Positions 56,212 to 64,000 of a stretch of 64,000 nt of DNA are shown in pieces. Below the pieces are notes generated by a model. The model searched no databases. It saw only the letters and a program-made list of their open reading frames with translations, and was not told the origin of the DNA. This stretch comes from Hymenobacter edaphi (GTDB taxonomy: Bacteria > Bacteroidota > Bacteroidia > Cytophagales > Hymenobacteraceae): positions 62,001 to 126,000 of the forward strand of contig NZ_QHKM01000006.1 in assembly GCF_003258365.1 (NCBI RefSeq), written 5' to 3'. How positions within the stretch are numbered: position 1 is the stretch's first letter; every line of letters begins with the position of its first letter. Both the position numbers and the translations under genes were made by a program.

Positions 56212-56520
56212 ATGAAACCACTGCTTTCGCGCGTAGAATCGAAAAAAGTGGATAAGGCTGCCGCGATGCTCAAGGTTCTGGCTCACCCCAAGCGCCTGGC
56301 CATCGTTGATTTGCTTGGTAAAGAAGATAAAATGACCGTGACGGAAATCTACCGCACGCTCGGATTGCCTCAAGCTATTGCATCTCAGCACCTTATCACC
56401 CTGAAAGACCGCGGCATCCTCTCGTCTTTCAAAGTCGGCACCAAGATCTATTACTCCCTCTCCATCCCGAAGCTGCTCGACGTTATCGATACGCTCGAAG
56501 GCTGCTGCGACACGATGTAA
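56212..56520 (+). CDS. ArsR-family winged-helix regulator
   Basis: 102 residues with an ArsR-type HTH: LKVLAHPKRLAIVDLLGK, TVTEIYRTLGLPQAIASQHL (recognition helix) and the wing DRGILSSFKVGTKIYYSLS. It lacks the CxC metal motif of ArsR/SmtB in the recognition region but ends in GCCDTM, with two adjacent cysteines that might bind metal or respond to oxidation. Codon use is less GC-rich than in its neighbours. No obvious target gene is adjacent, so it may act on distant genes or itself. The ATG at 56212 is preferred to an upstream in-frame start at 56200. Confidence 0.8.
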   Translation: MKPLLSRVESKKVDKAAAMLKVLAHPKRLAIVDLLGKEDKMTVTEIYRTLGLPQAIASQHLITLKDRGILSSFKVGTKIYYSLSIPKLLDVIDTLEGCCDTM

Positions 56521-56545
56521 GGGACACCAACCTAGCATGAGCCCA

Positions 56546-56590
56546 AAGGCCCGGCTTCTCCAGCGAGAAGCCGGGCCTTCGGGTTTTGTA
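56546..56590 (+). terminator. Terminator after the ArsR-type gene
   Basis: Perfect 15-base stem AAGGCCCGGCTTCTC with a CAGC loop, then CGGGTTTTG. Confidence 0.75.
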
Positions 56591-56674
56591 GCGGGCCCTT
56601 TGGCCACGCCGGCCTTTGCTCAGTTCGCGCATTCCGAAACGCTGGTCATTGCCGGATTCGTCGTTCCGGCTTAC

Positions 56675-56736
56675 GCGAGCGGAAAGTTCGCGCTACATAT
56701 TAATGACAGCGCCACCGCTGGTTGGGCGGTGGCGCT
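56675..56736. repeat. Two adjacent hairpins with GCGCTAC/GGTGGCGCTAC words
   Basis: GCGAGCGGAAAGTTCGC (56675-56691), then AGCGCCACCGC/GCGGTGGCGCT (56708-56736, 7-base loop). The first copies the word before coaE at 39506. The pair lies beyond the hemA stop and may terminate hemA transcription. Confidence 0.4.
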
Positions 56737-56767
56737 ACGTATCGGGCTGGGCCAGTGGCGGTTTTAT

Positions 56768-58042
56768 TTAGGCCGTGGCCTGCTGGCGTTCCAGGTCGAA
56801 CAGGTCATTGAGCACGTCGATGAGCTGGTCGGCCTGGTCGCGCTTGCAGGCGGCTTTGAGCTGCAGTACGTGCTGCTTCAATACCTTCTGCATCAGGGCT
56901 TTGGTGATGTCGTCGAGGCGCTTGGCTTCTTCGGGCGACACCTTTTTCTGGTAGCGGTCCAGCTCTTCCTGGCGCAGGCTTTCCAGGGCACCTTTGATTT
57001 TGTGAATCACCGGGCCCACCATCATTTCGCGGCTCCACTCGTCGAGGCCGGCGAGGGTTTCCTCGATGATGCTGCGCACCTGCGGCACGGCGGCCAGGCG
57101 GCGCTCCACAGCGGCCGAGGCGCGCGACTGAATGGAGTCGATGTTGTAGAGCAGCACGCCGGGCACGCGCTCCACGTCGGCCTCGATGCTGCGCGGCACC
57201 GAAAGGTCGATGAAGAACTTGTAGCTCAGCACTTCCAGGCGCTCCACCAATTCCACGGTGAAGTAGGGGGTGTCGCGGGCAATGGAGGAAATAACCACGT
57301 CGGACTCGCGCAGGGCCTCGGTCAGGTTTTCGAAGTCAATGACTTTCAGGCCTTCGCACTCGGCGGCCAGCAGCTCGGCCTTGGAGCGGGTGCGGTTGCA
57401 GATGGTCACGTCGGCGAAGTTCTTGTTGCCGGCAAGGTGGCGGCACACGTCGGCGCCGATTTCGCCCAGGCCCACCACCAGCACGCGCGGGTTGGCCACG
57501 TCGGCGGTCAGCTCTTCCACCAGCTCCACGGCGGCGTAGGAGGTGGAGGCTGCCCCGTCGCGGAAGGCGGTTTCCTGCTGCACGCGCTTGTTGGTGAAGA
57601 ACACCGAGTGCAGCAGGCGGTGCAGGAAGGGCCCGGCCGCGTCGGCATCGGCCGACCACTGGTAGGCCTGCTTCACCTGGTTGCTGATCTGCAGGTCGCC
57701 CACCACCTGCGCATCGAGGCCCATGGCTACCTCGAAGAGGTGACGGGCGGCTTCGTCGCAGTTGTTGCGGACGCTGAAGTACTCGTAGTAATCGGCCATG
57801 TCGGCCACGCCCTTGAGCTGGCCGAGGGCCTCGATGATGGCGGGGCTCTGGTCGCGCTCGGCGGCGTAGTAGATTTCGGTGCGGTTGCAGGTGCTGAGCA
57901 CAAGCAGGTCCGCGAGGCCAAGCTGCTGGTGCAGCGTGTCGAGGAAACGACGGCAGGCCGGTTCATCCAACGCAATCAGCTCGCGAATCGCGAGGGGTGC
58001 GGTTTTATAGGATAGCCCTACGGCCTTAAACGGGTGGGTCAT
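56768..58042 (-). CDS. hemA: Glutamyl-tRNA reductase
   Basis: 424 residues. It reduces glutamyl-tRNA with NADPH to glutamate-1-semialdehyde, the first committed step of C5 tetrapyrrole synthesis. Catalytic Cys52 in LVLSTCNRTEIYY; NADPH fold VLVVGLGEIGADV (about 180-192); C-terminal dimerisation helices. The ATG at 58042 is chosen over a TTG at 58078 because the latter lies within the -7 box TAATTTTG. No hemL/B genes are near. Confidence 0.95.
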   Translation of the reverse strand: MTHPFKAVGLSYKTAPLAIRELIALDEPACRRFLDTLHQQLGLADLLVLSTCNRTEIYYAAERDQSPAIIEALGQLKGVADMADYYEYFSVRNNCDEAARHLFEVAMGLDAQVVGDLQISNQVKQAYQWSADADAAGPFLHRLLHSVFFTNKRVQQETAFRDGAASTSYAAVELVEELTADVANPRVLVVGLGEIGADVCRHLAGNKNFADVTICNRTRSKAELLAAECEGLKVIDFENLTEALRESDVVISSIARDTPYFTVELVERLEVLSYKFFIDLSVPRSIEADVERVPGVLLYNIDSIQSRASAAVERRLAAVPQVRSIIEETLAGLDEWSREMMVGPVIHKIKGALESLRQEELDRYQKKVSPEEAKRLDDITKALMQKVLKQHVLQLKAACKRDQADQLIDVLNDLFDLERQQATA

Positions 58043-58075
58043 AGCGGGAGCTACGGGCGACGTAGAAGTGGACGA

Positions 58076-58083
58076 CAAAATTA
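58076..58083 (-). promoter_or_regulatory. -7 element of hemA
   Basis: Minus-strand TAATTTTG, an exact TAnnTTTG, 34 bases before the ATG. Confidence 0.45.
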
Positions 58084-58388
58084 CGGCGCAATTCGCAAGG
58101 GTGAAAACCCGAAAACAACCTTCGTGGTTCGACGCCGGGCTGAACTGCGTTTTTGGCGGGTTAAAACGGCTTCCGGGGCTGGCTAAATGACAAAAATCAT
58201 TTGGGCCGGTCTCGGTTTAAGCCGCTTGGGCGCAACGGGTTAAAGGTAGGCAGGCGGGTGGGGCGGCGTCAATCCCCAAATGATGTGGCCCATTGCCCGG
58301 GCCGCAGGCTCAGCGGCAGAATAATCTCGGGGCGCCGGCGGGCGGGGCCGAACGGCGCGGGGAGGCATCGGTGGAGGGCGGGGCTACG

Positions 58389-58396
58389 TACTTTCG
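58389..58396 (+). promoter_or_regulatory. -7-like element of the histidine kinase gene
   Basis: TACTTTCG, one base from consensus, 62 bases before the GTG start. Confidence 0.25.
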
Positions 58397-58457
58397 CAGT
58401 TGCTGTACGCGTTGGGGTAGCCGGTTTGGTTGCCTGCGGCCGCCTTTTCCTCTGCCT

Positions 58458-59642
58458 GTGCTTCCCATTTACGACCAAAAATCCCGAATCAAGCTGCTCA
58501 TCGTGGTGCTGGCGCTGGTTATCGGCGCCGTCACGGTAGTGTATACCAACCTGCTGGTGAGCCGCCTGGCGGAGCGGGAGCAGCAGCAGATCGACCGGTA
58601 CGCCCGCACGCAGCGGTTTTTGATTGGGACCGAGCAGGAAGATGCCACGACGGATTTCCTGCGCACCGAAATCATCATGGAAAACTCGAATGTCCCGGTT
58701 ATCCTGGCCGACGGCGACGGCAACATCGTGGACTCGCGCAACATCACGATGCCCAGCGGCTTGAACGAGGCGCGGCGGCAGGCCTTTCTGCAGAACGAGA
58801 TGGAGGACATGAAAGAGCAGCACCCGCCCATTGTCATCAAGATTGGCGGCGGCTTGCGCAACTACATCTACTATAAAGACTCGCTGATTCTGACGCAGCT
58901 CCGCACCTACCCGCTGGTGCAGCTGGGCGTTATTGCTTCGCTGGCCGTCATTGCCTACCTGGTGTTCAGCACCTCGCGGCGGGCCGAGCAAAACCGCGTG
59001 TGGGTGGGCCTGGCCAAGGAAACGGCCCACCAATTGGGCACTCCGCTGAGCAGCATGCTGGCCTGGGTGGATTACATGCGGTCCTCGGAGCGCTTTGCGG
59101 GGGAAGAAGTGGTGGAAGAGCTGGACAAGGACGTGAAGCGCCTGCAGATCATTACGGAGCGCTTCTCCAACATCGGCTCGGTGCCGGTGCTCAAGGACGA
59201 AAACATCCGCGACGTGGCCGAGCGGGCCATTGATTACCTGAAGGTGCGGGTGTCGCGCAAAGTGGCCTTCAAGGTGGAAAGCCTGCTGGACCCCGAAACC
59301 ACGGCCAAAGTGAACATTCCGCTGCTGGAGTGGGTCATCGAGAACATCTGCAAAAACGCCGTCGACGCCATGGACGGGCGCGGCTCCATCACGCTCATCA
59401 TCCGTCACGGCGGGCGCAACAACCGGCAGATTGCCCTCGATATCACCGATACCGGCAAGGGCATTCCGAAAAGCAAGTTCGAGACGGTGTTTCAGCCCGG
59501 CTACACCACCAAGAAGCGCGGCTGGGGCCTCGGGCTGGCCCTGGCCAAGCGCATCATCGAGAACTACCACAAGGGCCGGCTGTACGTGCGCTGGTCGGAG
59601 GTGGGCAAGGGCACCACGTTCCGGGTGTTGCTGAACGGGTAG
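58458..59642 (+). CDS. Sensor histidine kinase, orphan
   Basis: 394 residues. Two transmembrane segments (LLIVVLALVIGAVTVVYTN; LVQLGVIASLAVIAYLVF) flank a short periplasmic region (about 38-145), so the sensor is small. Dimerisation/phosphoacceptor box KETAHQLGTPLSSM with His192 region, then ATPase boxes N (VIENICKNAVDAM), G1 (DITDTGKGIP) and G2 (RGWGLGLALAKRI). The start is a GTG at 58458; upstream in-frame sequence is non-conserved. No response regulator gene is adjacent, so its partner is elsewhere. Confidence 0.85.
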   Translation: MLPIYDQKSRIKLLIVVLALVIGAVTVVYTNLLVSRLAEREQQQIDRYARTQRFLIGTEQEDATTDFLRTEIIMENSNVPVILADGDGNIVDSRNITMPSGLNEARRQAFLQNEMEDMKEQHPPIVIKIGGGLRNYIYYKDSLILTQLRTYPLVQLGVIASLAVIAYLVFSTSRRAEQNRVWVGLAKETAHQLGTPLSSMLAWVDYMRSSERFAGEEVVEELDKDVKRLQIITERFSNIGSVPVLKDENIRDVAERAIDYLKVRVSRKVAFKVESLLDPETTAKVNIPLLEWVIENICKNAVDAMDGRGSITLIIRHGGRNNRQIALDITDTGKGIPKSKFETVFQPGYTTKKRGWGLGLALAKRIIENYHKGRLYVRWSEVGKGTTFRVLLNG

Positions 59643-59645
59643 GCT

Positions 59646-59671
59646 GTAGCGCGGGCTGAAGCCCGCGCTAC
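59646..59671. terminator. GTAGCGCGGGC palindrome, bidirectional terminator
   Basis: GTAGCGCGGGC, 4-base loop TGAA, GCCCGCGCTAC between convergent genes with stops 3 and 1 bases away. Confidence 0.7.
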
Positions 59672-59672
59672 A

Positions 59673-60740
59673 TCATCGGTTCGTTATTTCCACGTAGGCG
59701 TTGCCCGTCACGGGCTTGCCGTGCTGGGTGCCGGTGACGCGGCACATGCCTTCCCAGTAGTTGAGTGCGGGCAGGGCTTTGAACAGCTTCAGGCTCAGCT
59801 CCTGCTGGGGCACCAGGGGTTCCACGGTCAGGTCGTAGCCCTGGGCAGGCACCTGCACGCGCCAGCGCGAGGGGTAGCGGCGGCCGGTGCCGGGGCTTTG
59901 CCAGTGGTCGAGGGCCTCCAGCGTGAAGTGCTTTTCCTCCAGGTGCTGGTTTTCGCCTTTGGGGCCGAACAACGAGCCGCCGCCGATGCGCTGGCCGGTT
60001 TTTTTCTGGTGCACGGTGTAGAGCATCAGGTCGTCGCCGGATTCGTGGAGCTGAATGCTGAGCCAGTCCCAGGCAATGTCGCGCTTGTTGACCGAGCCGC
60101 AGTTCCACTGCCGGTCGTACCACAGCTCGCCCGTCACCGGGCGGGGCTGGCCGTCGAGGGTGAGGGTGCCGGTAGTGGTCAGGCGGGGGTAGCTGTAGTA
60201 GCCGGCTTTGGCCAGCGGGCCGTACTGCTCGTAGCCGGTGCCGCCGTGCAGCAGCACGGGCTTGGCGGGCGTGGTGCTGAGCTGAAAGCCGGTACCGGGG
60301 TGGGTGGTCATCTGGGCCTGCAGCTGGTAGCGGCCTTCCTGGCCGTCGAGCTGCCAGAGTTGGTTCTGCTTGGGCAGGCGCAGGCGCACAGGCAGGGAAT
60401 CGGGCAGCAGGCGTGCCTGGGGCTGCAGGGCGTAGTCGTAGTGGAAGCGCTGGTGCTTGGGGTCCGTCACGGCCACGTTCACCATCAGGTAGTCACGCTT
60501 GCCGGAGGGGTTGAAGTGAAAGAATACGTACTCGATGCCGTACTGGTCGCCCGACTGCGCGTCGCGCAGGTGACCGGTGAAGTACCACCATTCCACGGAG
60601 TTGCGCGGGTGCACGGCTTCTTCTTGGGGCAGCTGGGCGCGCTCCGCGAACGTGTCGTGTTTGGTGGTGGGCCGGAGCAGGCAGCTGGTGGGGCCGGTGA
60701 GCAGGAGCAGGGCGGTGGCAACCGGAAGCAGCTTGTTCAT
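59673..60740 (-). CDS. Lipocalin-like (CrtC/AttH family) lipoprotein
   Basis: 355 residues. N-terminal signal with a Cys (LLLLTGPTSC) that may be lipidated, then SVEWWYFTGHLRDA, characteristic of carotenoid 1,2-hydratase (CrtC)/AttH-type two-lipocalin proteins, and GELWYDRQWNCGSVNKRDIAWDW later. CrtC-like enzymes hydrate carotenoids; many homologues outside carotenoid clusters have unknown substrates. No carotenoid gene is near in this window. Confidence 0.75.
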   Translation of the reverse strand: MNKLLPVATALLLLTGPTSCLLRPTTKHDTFAERAQLPQEEAVHPRNSVEWWYFTGHLRDAQSGDQYGIEYVFFHFNPSGKRDYLMVNVAVTDPKHQRFHYDYALQPQARLLPDSLPVRLRLPKQNQLWQLDGQEGRYQLQAQMTTHPGTGFQLSTTPAKPVLLHGGTGYEQYGPLAKAGYYSYPRLTTTGTLTLDGQPRPVTGELWYDRQWNCGSVNKRDIAWDWLSIQLHESGDDLMLYTVHQKKTGQRIGGGSLFGPKGENQHLEEKHFTLEALDHWQSPGTGRRYPSRWRVQVPAQGYDLTVEPLVPQQELSLKLFKALPALNYWEGMCRVTGTQHGKPVTGNAYVEITNR

Positions 60741-60803
60741 CGGCAGGATAAGCCCCTGCGCGCCCGAAAAGTTTCGGTCGGCCGGGCTACGCCGCCGGCC
60801 CCG

Positions 60804-61355
60804 CTACTGGGCCGACGTACGCCGCGGCACCGGCCGCGAAGGCGTCTTGCCCAGCCGGCGCACTTCGCGTCGGGGCAGCGCCGGGAGTGGCCGGGGCTGC
60901 GTCACCGCGGAGTCGCGCTGCACCACGACGCGCAGCAGCGAATCGGCCGGCTGCTGCAGAAAGGCTACTGGCACTGCCTGCAGCCGAAAAGCAGGGGCCT
61001 TTACCTGCAGGGTGTCGGTGGGGCTGTTGGCCAGCTGGTCGGCAGTCAGGTCGAAGGCGAAGTAGCCCTGCTCGTCGCTCTGCGTGCCCAGGGCCAGGTG
61101 CTTGAGCCACAGCGCGGCGGCGGGCAGCGGCTCCTGGGTGTAGGCATCGAGCAGGCGCCCGCGCAGGCGGTAGGCCGTGGTATCGGGTAGGCGGGTTGGG
61201 CGGGCCGGTTGGGCCGGCGCAGACCGGGGCAGACTTGGCGCGGCCAGGTTTGGACGGCCGGCCGCCATCAGCAACACGGCTCCTAGCCCGAGGCAGGCTG
61301 TATAAACGAATGTATAAGTCCGGCTGGAACCAGCCGAATCATCGGAAAAGCGCAT
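60804..61355 (-). CDS. Membrane-anchored carboxypeptidase-regulatory-like protein
   Basis: 183 residues: one transmembrane helix near residue 13-32 (TYTFVYTACLGLGAVLLMAA), a Pro/Ala-rich linker and a carboxypeptidase-regulatory-like (CRD) fold from about 58 to 145 (LRGRLLDAYTQEPLPAAALW, SDEQGYFAFDL), with a basic tail. It lies 79 bases after the gene at 61435 and shares with the gene at 62038 the CRD fold, but not the four-Cys domain. Probably one operon of three. Confidence 0.6.
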   Translation of the reverse strand: MRFSDDSAGSSRTYTFVYTACLGLGAVLLMAAGRPNLAAPSLPRSAPAQPARPTRLPDTTAYRLRGRLLDAYTQEPLPAAALWLKHLALGTQSDEQGYFAFDLTADQLANSPTDTLQVKAPAFRLQAVPVAFLQQPADSLLRVVVQRDSAVTQPRPLPALPRREVRRLGKTPSRPVPRRTSAQ

Positions 61356-61434
61356 AAATCGGGGATAGGGGCGCGCAAGGTACGCAAAGCCGGGGGCAAG
61401 GTTAAGCCGGCTTTGGGCGTTGCGTCGAACCCGA

Positions 61435-61980
61435 TCAGTGCAGCCAGTCTTCCAGCTGGAGCAGGAATGGGCGGGGCGGCTCGGCCAAGACCGTGATGCG
61501 GACGCCCGGAATGGCACCGCCTATAACAGCGCGCTGCGGCAGCGGTTGGGCGTGCCGAATTGGCTCGTCGGGTTGAGACTCCCCGGCAAGCGGTGCTGCG
61601 GCCGGCCGTAAGGCCCGCGGCCGGGCAATCAAGGGGCGCAGGCGCTGCTCGGGCCAGACGGGCCGCTGGGCAGCGGCGTCGGTTGGCGTCAGGGCTGCCC
61701 AGACGACCGCGCCGGCCACCAGCCAGCGGTACCAGCGAGGGGGCCGCAACCGGGGCTGAAGGAAGAGCGGGCGGTCGAGCTGATCGGGCCTGAAACGGCC
61801 GCAGATGCTGGCAGTGGCGCGGGAAAACCAACGCAGCAGCTCCGCATCACTCATGCCGGTGAAATCGACCACTACTGTACGGCAGGCGGCGCAGTGGCGG
61901 CCCTGCCCGGCGGGCGTCAGCTGCTGCCAGTCTTCGTGGCAGGGCTGCGGGACGGTAAGAACAAAAGCGGAATCCGGCAT
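61435..61980 (-). CDS. Four-cysteine domain protein with one membrane segment
   Basis: 181 residues. Residues 1-70 carry VPQPCHEDWQQLTPAGQG, RHCAACRTVVVDFTGMSDAEL and SICGRFRPDQLDRP, giving a C...CxxC...C set. This block closely resembles the N-terminus of the product of 62038. After it comes a hydrophobic segment (WYRWLVAGAVVWAALTP), then a Pro/Arg-rich and short beta-rich tail. The four-Cys part would stay in the cytosol and the tail in the periplasm. Zinc binding is likely but unproven. No known function. Confidence 0.65.
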   Translation of the reverse strand: MPDSAFVLTVPQPCHEDWQQLTPAGQGRHCAACRTVVVDFTGMSDAELLRWFSRATASICGRFRPDQLDRPLFLQPRLRPPRWYRWLVAGAVVWAALTPTDAAAQRPVWPEQRLRPLIARPRALRPAAAPLAGESQPDEPIRHAQPLPQRAVIGGAIPGVRITVLAEPPRPFLLQLEDWLH

Positions 61981-62037
61981 CGGGCGGCATGTTGAGTACC
62001 CTGCATGGATGCGCCGGCCAGCCTGATTCCATAGGCC

Positions 62038-62736
62038 TTAGTCGATGTCGGGGGGCGTGAACGTGACGGTTGATATCCGGGGCGGGGGCGGCACCGACTT
62101 TGGCCGGTGCGGCACAAACGTCTCGCCGGGTTCCAGCACCAGGTGGGATTCGCCCAGGACGGCTGCCATGCCGCGCAGGCGCACCGTCAGCTCGGCCGCC
62201 AGCGGCACGCGCCGGCCGATGTAGTAGTCGTGGGTGGAATCGGGGGAAGCGGCTACGTAGAGCAGGGAGTCGCGCAGGGCGGGTGGCAGGCGCAGCGCGA
62301 AGCGGCCGGCGGCGTCAGTGCGCGCCTGCACGGTGCTGTCGGCCAGGCTGGTCACGTAGGCCCCGGCCAGCGGGCGGCCGGAGTCGAGGTCGACTACCAG
62401 CCCACGCACCAGCACGTCGGCCGGCGTGGCGGCGGGCGGCGTCCGGAGCTGCAGCTGCCCGGGCGCGGGCGTTTCGCAGCCGCTCAGGGCCAGGGCCGCG
62501 GCGGCCAGCCAGGCGGGCCAGGTGCGCGGGGCCTGGTGCTGGGGTAGTTGACGCGGGCGAAACCGACCGCAGCGGCGGCCGTGGCGGCTGAGCCAGGCCA
62601 GCACTTCCACCTCGCTCATCTGGGTAAAATCGACCACTACTTTCTCGCAGGCGGCGCAGTAGCGGCCGCCGGCTACGGGCGTCATCCGCGCCCAATCGGC
62701 GGGGCAGGGCTGCGGAACGGAGAGGCGAGTAGCCAT
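62038..62736 (-). CDS. Four-cysteine domain protein with carboxypeptidase-regulatory fold
   Basis: 232 residues. It starts with the block VPQPCPADWARMTPVAGG, RYCAACEKVVVDFTQMSEVE and RRCGRFRPRQLPQ (four Cys), then a hydrophobic segment ending in LALSGCE, and a periplasmic CRD domain (about 100-190; VRGLVVDLDSGRPLAGAYVTS). Same layout as 61435 plus a recognisable fold. The lipobox-like LSGC after an internal hydrophobic segment is unusual. The ATG at 62736 aligns the domain starts. It is the first gene of a three-gene minus-strand run. Confidence 0.68.
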   Translation of the reverse strand: MATRLSVPQPCPADWARMTPVAGGRYCAACEKVVVDFTQMSEVEVLAWLSRHGRRCGRFRPRQLPQHQAPRTWPAWLAAAALALSGCETPAPGQLQLRTPPAATPADVLVRGLVVDLDSGRPLAGAYVTSLADSTVQARTDAAGRFALRLPPALRDSLLYVAASPDSTHDYYIGRRVPLAAELTVRLRGMAAVLGESHLVLEPGETFVPHRPKSVPPPPRISTVTFTPPDID

Positions 62737-62834
62737 GGGGAGGAGCGGCACTACCGGCGAAAGAAACCGGCTCTGAATAACCGAAAACGGCGCGGCCGGG
62801 AAATGCCAACGCGCAACGCCGCCGCATTATTTTC

Positions 62835-62843
62835 TATCTTTTG
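62835..62843 (+). promoter_or_regulatory. -7-like element before the permease
   Basis: TATCTTTTG, one T longer than TAnnTTTG, 27 bases before the TTG start. Confidence 0.25.
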
Positions 62844-62869
62844 GGCCTCCAAATTCTATTCTCCCCGCT

Positions 62870-64000
62870 TTGCCTCCCTCTACGCTCCCTCCCACGCGCT
62901 CGGCCGGCCTGTTTCGGCGCAAGGCGCTATCCGACCTGCTGGCCAACCCGCCCGCTGATGAAGACCTGCACGGCTCGCACCCCGGTGAGCATGGCCTGGC
63001 CCGCCACCTGACGGTGCGCGACCTGACCGCCCTGGGCATTGCCGCCGTTATCGGGGCCGGTATTTTCAGCACCATCGGCAACGCCTCGCACGACGGCGGC
63101 CCGGCCGTGTCGCTGCTGTTCGTCTTCACCGCCATTGCCTGCGCCTTCTCGGCGTTGTGCTACGCGCAGTTTGCGGCCACCATCCCCGTGTCGGGCTCGG
63201 CCTACACCTACGCCTACGCCTCCTTCGGCGAGCTGGCGGCCTGGATTATCGGCTGGGCCTTGATTATGGAGTACGCCGTGGGCAACATCGTGGTGGCTAT
63301 CAGCTGGTCGGACTACTTCACCGGCCTGCTCGACGGCGTCGGGGTGCACCTGCCCATCTGGCTGACGATGGGCATGCAGAGTGCCCACAAGCACTACAAC
63401 GCCGTGCTGGCGCTGATGCAGGCCGGCAAGCCGCTGAGCGAGGCTTCGGCGGCGCAGCTGGAAGGCTACAAGGCCTGGGCCGCCGCGCCCGAGCTGCCGG
63501 GCGGCCTGCGCCTGGTGCTGGACCTGCCGGCCGGCCTTATCACCCTGGCCATTACCGCCTTGGTGTACGTGGGCATCAAGGAGTCGAAAAACGCCTCCAA
63601 CCTGCTGGTGGTGCTCAAGCTGGCCGTGGTGGCGGTGGTTATCCTGGTGGGCGCTTTCTACGTGCAGCCCGAAAACTGGAGCCCCTTCGCCCCCAACGGC
63701 ATCGGCGGCGTGCTCAAGGGCGTGTCGGCCGTGTTCTTCGCCTACATCGGCTTCGATGCCATCAGCACCACGGCCGAGGAGTGCAAAAACCCCCAGCGTG
63801 ACCTGCCGCGCTCCATGATTTACGCGCTGGTTATCTGCACCGTCCTCTACGTCATCATCACGCTGGTACTCACCGGTATGGTGAACTACAAGGAGCTGGC
63901 CGTGGGCGACCCGCTGGCTTACGTGTTCAACAAAGTGGGCGTGACCTGGCTGGGCAAAATCGTGGCCGTGTCGGCGGTGCTGGCCATGGCCTCGGTGCTG
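62870..64000 (+). CDS. APC-superfamily amino acid permease (partial, runs off the window)
   Basis: At least 377 codons with at least nine predicted helices. IGAGIFSTIGNASHDGGPAV is the helix 1 binding motif of the amino acid/polyamine/organocation family, and PVSGSAYTYAYASFGEL and GFDAISTTAEECKNPQRDLP match YfnA/cationic amino acid transporters. It imports amino acids by proton or sodium symport or exchange. The start is a TTG at 62870; no ATG fits. The C-terminal part is missing at the window edge. Confidence 0.85.
   Translation, partial: MPPSTLPPTRSAGLFRRKALSDLLANPPADEDLHGSHPGEHGLARHLTVRDLTALGIAAVIGAGIFSTIGNASHDGGPAVSLLFVFTAIACAFSALCYAQFAATIPVSGSAYTYAYASFGELAAWIIGWALIMEYAVGNIVVAISWSDYFTGLLDGVGVHLPIWLTMGMQSAHKHYNAVLALMQAGKPLSEASAAQLEGYKAWAAAPELPGGLRLVLDLPAGLITLAITALVYVGIKESKNASNLLVVLKLAVVAVVILVGAFYVQPENWSPFAPNGIGGVLKGVSAVFFAYIGFDAISTTAEECKNPQRDLPRSMIYALVICTVLYVIITLVLTGMVNYKELAVGDPLAYVFNKVGVTWLGKIVAVSAVLAMASVL

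Noticed and set aside
1-64000. rRNA genes, CRISPR arrays, insertion-sequence transposases, integrases or phage structural genes
   Set aside because: None were found when reading both strands; the repeats seen are non-coding palindromes without a transposase gene.

Overview
The window reads as chromosomal DNA of a GC-rich member of the Bacteroidota, most probably Hymenobacter or a close relative. The reasons are high GC, genes without Shine-Dalgarno sequences, the Bacteroidota promoter shape (TTG, 17-21 bases, TAnnTTTG) in front of several genes and tRNAs, cargo proteins with type IX secretion (T9SS) C-terminal sorting domains, a PorE-type lipoprotein, and Bacteroidota-restricted families (DUF4293, long NusB, yajC-ybbR-coaE order). 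It is mostly ordinary chromosome: no rRNA, CRISPR array, transposase or prophage was seen.

Layout. 0-5 kb: a decayed truncated-hemoglobin gene, small hypothetical genes, a zinc alcohol dehydrogenase, an SMR transporter, a Crp-type regulator, a PaiA-like acetyltransferase and tRNA-Phe. 5-8 kb: a two-gene membrane iron-sulfur/CCG-domain complex. 8-12 kb: the PorE-like lipoprotein, a DUF4476 protein and a DUF4293 protein. 12-18 kb: thiolase, acetyltransferase, truA, an ABC exporter and a GyrI-like protein. 18-29 kb: threonine synthesis (thrA, thrB, thrC). thrA sits behind a threonine-rich leader peptide with an attenuator hairpin, and is separated from thrB/thrC by a T9SS metalloprotease, an HNH nuclease and an unknown gene. 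Two tRNA-Pro genes follow. 29-40 kb: a sorting-domain-only small protein, an FAD oxidoreductase, an ABC exporter, and the colinear block leucine dehydrogenase, nusB, YtxH, isocitrate dehydrogenase, DUF1573, yajC, ybbR, coaE. 40-50 kb: two divergent polytopic glycosyltransferase-like proteins, a T9SS M4 metalloprotease with two ricin-type modules, and a compact cassette of tyrosinase, DUF2182 membrane protein and free-standing tyrosinase C-terminal domain. 50-64 kb: two tRNA-Val, a TerB-like protein, DUF4139, MscS, a Glu/Leu dehydrogenase, an ArsR-type regulator, hemA, an orphan histidine kinase, a CrtC/AttH-like lipoprotein, a three-gene run that includes two proteins sharing an unusual four-cysteine N-terminal domain, and the start of an APC permease that runs off the window.

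The least explained items are the tyrosinase/DUF2182/orphan-domain cassette, the four-cysteine domain proteins, the threonine leader in this phylum, and the long intergenic inverted repeats. One repeat class is built from TGA-rich 7-8-base words and lies exactly between the stop codon of one gene and the start codon of the next. Another is a family of about 100-base palindromes ending in CGTCAT/ATGACG.
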